Assembly: GCA_009379995.1 (NCBI GenBank)
Contig: WHSR01000042.1
Span: 1 to 42,554 of the forward strand
Origin: Streptosporangiales bacterium
GTDB taxonomy: Bacteria > Actinomycetota > Actinomycetes > Streptosporangiales > WHSR01
Direction: 5' to 3'
Length of the DNA: 42,554 bases
Shown here: piece by piece, positions 42,362 through 42,554 of the stretch
How the letters are laid out: the number at the start of each line of letters is the position of its first letter
Position numbering within the stretch: position 1 is the first letter of the stretch
Notes under the pieces: model-generated
Databases searched by the model: none
What the model saw: only the letters and a program-made list of their open reading frames with translations
What the model was told of the DNA's origin: nothing
Position numbers and translations under genes: made by a program

Positions 42362-42554
42362 TTACAGGCTTGGACCGAGACCGGACGGAGCGTGGTCTCC
42401 GGCCTTCAGCGCGTCGATGACGCTGTGCAGATGCCGGCGGGCCGCCTCCTCGGCCGCCACCGCATCCCGCGCACAGATCGCCTCGATCAACTCCAGATGC
42501 TCACCTAGCGACACCCGCGGACGCCCCGGCAACATCGCGATACGAAACTGATGC
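42362..42554 (-). CDS. GntR/FadR-type regulator, 3' end only (cut by window edge)
   Basis: The last 63 residues: [40 protein letters not shown] and [15 protein letters not shown]. The EHLELIEAI...AARRHL pattern is the final helices of an FCD effector domain. The DNA-binding half lies beyond the window. It precedes the FAD oxidoreductase on the same strand (52-base gap), so it is probably that gene's regulator. Confidence 0.75.
   Translation of the reverse strand, partial: HQFRIAMLPGRPRVSLGEHLELIEAICARDAVAAEEAARRHLHSVIDALKAGDHAPSGLGPSL

Overview
High-GC actinobacterial chromosome window. The evidence is strong G/C bias at third codon positions, frequent GTG starts, actinobacterial-type regulators (HxlR, IclR, GntR/FadR, a broken BTAD regulator), a CUT1 sugar transporter with no ATPase of its own, and Tat/lipoprotein secretion signals. 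The gene content fits a soil or plant-associated saprophyte. It includes a GH43 glycosidase, a PL1 pectate lyase, two sugar ABC transporters, an ethanolamine-type uptake and gamma-glutamylation locus, and acyl-CoA metabolism. No rRNA, tRNA, CRISPR, phage or IS element was recognised.

Layout. 0.5-1.2 kb: a hotdog-fold protein (-). 1.5-4.6 kb: CUT1 sugar ABC transporter, with a Tat-type lipoprotein binding protein and two overlapping permeases (+). 5.0-6.0 kb: a PolX-like HhH+PHP protein that lacks the polymerase domain. 6.1-7.2 kb: secreted GH43 enzyme, followed by the stub of a second secreted gene. 7.4-8.5 kb: a secreted, membrane-anchored low-complexity protein. 8.6-10.6 kb: an AidB/FadE-like acyl-CoA dehydrogenase followed by a flavin-oxidase remnant. 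10.8-13.4 kb: a DUF3237 protein, then a methyltransferase divergent from an HxlR regulator. 13.5-14.3 kb: two head-to-head truncated genes (LysE exporter and glycolipid-binding protein).

14.4-23.5 kb (all -): a nine-gene operon. In transcription order it encodes a GntR/UTRA regulator, SDR, sugar-binding lipoprotein, double ATPase, RbsC-type permease (with a one-base frameshift), Gfo/Idh/MocA oxidoreductase, Zn-dependent dehydrogenase, FGGY kinase and cupin. Together they look like import of a sugar or polyol by a CUT2 transporter, oxidation or epimerisation, then phosphorylation. A perfect 10-bp inverted repeat lies just upstream of the regulator.

23.7-25.3 kb: a carboxymuconolactone-decarboxylase-like protein and a two-domain MaoC-like dehydratase, divergent across only 24 bp with overlapping -10 boxes. 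25.3-26.3 kb: a gene-poor stretch with a broken BTAD regulator. 26.3-26.9 kb: a HigBA toxin-antitoxin pair. 26.9-32.2 kb: class-I amidotransferase (PuuD-like), SDR and glutamine-synthetase-like ligase (-), divergent from an ethanolamine-type permease and a FadR-type regulator (+). This is a candidate gamma-glutamyl route for ethanolamine or a related amine. 32.3-34.2 kb: alpha/beta hydrolase and LLM flavin monooxygenase. 34.4-35.7 kb: arsR-aquaporin pair whose 3' end is fused to a ribbon-helix-helix antitoxin remnant. 35.7-38.6 kb: IclR regulator divergent from a CaiB CoA-transferase and enoyl-CoA hydratase. 38.7-39.7 kb: pectate lyase with two LacI-type operator-like palindromes upstream. 39.9-42.6 kb: an orphan NMT1/SsuA-type binding protein, an FAD oxidoreductase, and the 3' end of a GntR regulator cut by the window edge.

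Two themes stand out. Long near-perfect palindromes of at least three sequence families lie between genes, one family present twice 24 kb apart. There are also several deletion scars (truncated or fused genes), suggesting a fluid accessory region.
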